From contig NZ_JADGHZ010000013.1 of the NCBI RefSeq assembly GCF_019683595.1, positions 1 to 44,259 of the forward strand: a stretch of DNA of 44,259 nt. The letters run 5' to 3'. Each line of letters starts with the position of its first letter. The stretch's first letter is position 1. Below the pieces are notes generated by a model. It was not told the DNA's origin and ran no database searches. It worked only from the letters and a program-made list of their open reading frames with translations. Of this stretch, positions 43,875 through 44,259 are shown in pieces. Both the position numbers and the translations under genes were made by a program. Origin of the DNA: Sphaerobacter sp. GTDB taxonomy: Bacteria; Chloroflexota; Chloroflexia; Thermomicrobiales; Thermomicrobiaceae.

Positions 43875-44259
43875 CTACGTCCGGGCGGCCATACCACGGT
43901 CGGCTGAAGTCGGCCCCTGCGCGTTCGGTCGGATGTCGAATTCGAAGATCTCGACCGGCAGGTAGAGCGAGCAGCAGGCGTTCGGGATGTCGACGACCCC
44001 GCTGATCCGCCCCTCGATCGGCGCGGCGCCCAGTAGCAGGTACGCCTGCTCGCCTGAGTAGCCGAACTTCTTCAGGTACTCGATGGCGTTCAGGCACGCC
44101 CGCCGATAGGCGACGGTGGCGTCGATGTAGAGGTTCTCGCCGCTGTGCTCGTCCACCGAAAAGCCGATGAACGAGAGGAAGGTCGAGTACCGCGGCTCCA
44201 CCGGCCCCGGGATGAAGACCGGGTTGGTGGTGATGCCGTACTTGTTCATGCCGTCCTTG
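43875..44259 (-). CDS. Formamidase/acetamidase, C-terminal part (cut by window edge)
   Basis: The last 127 residues of an FmdA/AmdA-family amidase; the gene continues beyond the right edge. Visible features are GMNKYGITTNPVFIPGPVEPRY, FIGFSVDEHSGENLYIDATVAYRRACLNAIEYL and the C-terminal GRISGVVDIPNACCSLYLP. These are closer to the formamidase (FmdA) branch than the single gene at 21597. It would convert formamide to formate and ammonia. The reading frame runs open through base 44259, so this is an edge truncation, not a pseudogene. Confidence 0.9.
   Translation of the reverse strand, partial: KDGMNKYGITTNPVFIPGPVEPRYSTFLSFIGFSVDEHSGENLYIDATVAYRRACLNAIEYLKKFGYSGEQAYLLLGAAPIEGRISGVVDIPNACCSLYLPVEIFEFDIRPNAQGPTSADRGMAART

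Overview
The window is high-GC bacterial DNA with no rRNA, tRNA, phage or CRISPR. Gene content suggests an aerobic heterotroph of the Chloroflexota class Thermomicrobia (Sphaerobacter/Thermomicrobium-like). The grounds are an actinobacterial-type (group 1h) [NiFe]-hydrogenase, F420 biosynthesis, UGA decoding as selenocysteine, a GerW-like protein and many GTG/TTG starts. This assignment is inference; there is no marker RNA.

Layout: 1-3615 (minus) holds a peptide/nickel-type ABC importer (binding protein and two permeases), followed by a VOC-DinB fusion (minus). 4948-12366 carries a mostly plus-strand run: MFS exporter, double universal stress protein (minus), GerW-like protein, flavin reductase, KimA-like APC transporter, an F420/flavin split-barrel protein and CofE. 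12653-21399 (minus) is one compact 12-gene hydrogenase operon: hhyS, hhyL, a NifU/Rieske-like electron carrier, a DUF5947-like protein, a 75-aa protein, a 441-aa protein of unknown function, the maturation protease, a 42-aa membrane peptide, hypA, hypB, hypC and a DUF6390-like protein. It is preceded by a recognisable promoter. hypD, hypE and hypF are not in the window.

21597-26717 holds an acetamidase/formamidase (minus), an alpha/beta hydrolase translationally coupled to a peroxiredoxin-like gene whose peroxidatic position is an in-frame TGA followed by a SECIS-like hairpin (a probable selenoprotein), an asparaginase-family Ntn hydrolase and a ferritin-VIT1 iron protein. 27082-30715 (minus) is hyuAB, and 31180-33675 a large M14-type metallopeptidase. 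33720-38785 (minus) is a three-subunit formate dehydrogenase. Its catalytic subunit also reads through a TGA (Sec179), with a SECIS-like hairpin whose loop GGTCT resembles that of E. coli fdhF.

39014-43050 looks compositionally foreign. It has a strong promoter, a secreted four-cysteine peptide resembling I36 inhibitors, an overlapping ABC ATPase, an 832-aa FtsX/MacB-like permease, a 59-aa membrane protein and a strong hairpin. It resembles a bacteriocin (lactococcin-972-like) export/immunity operon and is the best candidate for an undescribed system. The right end is an amide-utilisation pair (formamidase, cut by the edge, and an AmiS/UreI channel).

Common theme: use of small energy sources and redox defence. 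The hydrogenase can feed H2 electrons, formamidase would yield formate for the selenium-dependent formate dehydrogenase, and the Sec-peroxiredoxin, stress protein and iron-storage protein fit an oxygen-exposed lifestyle.
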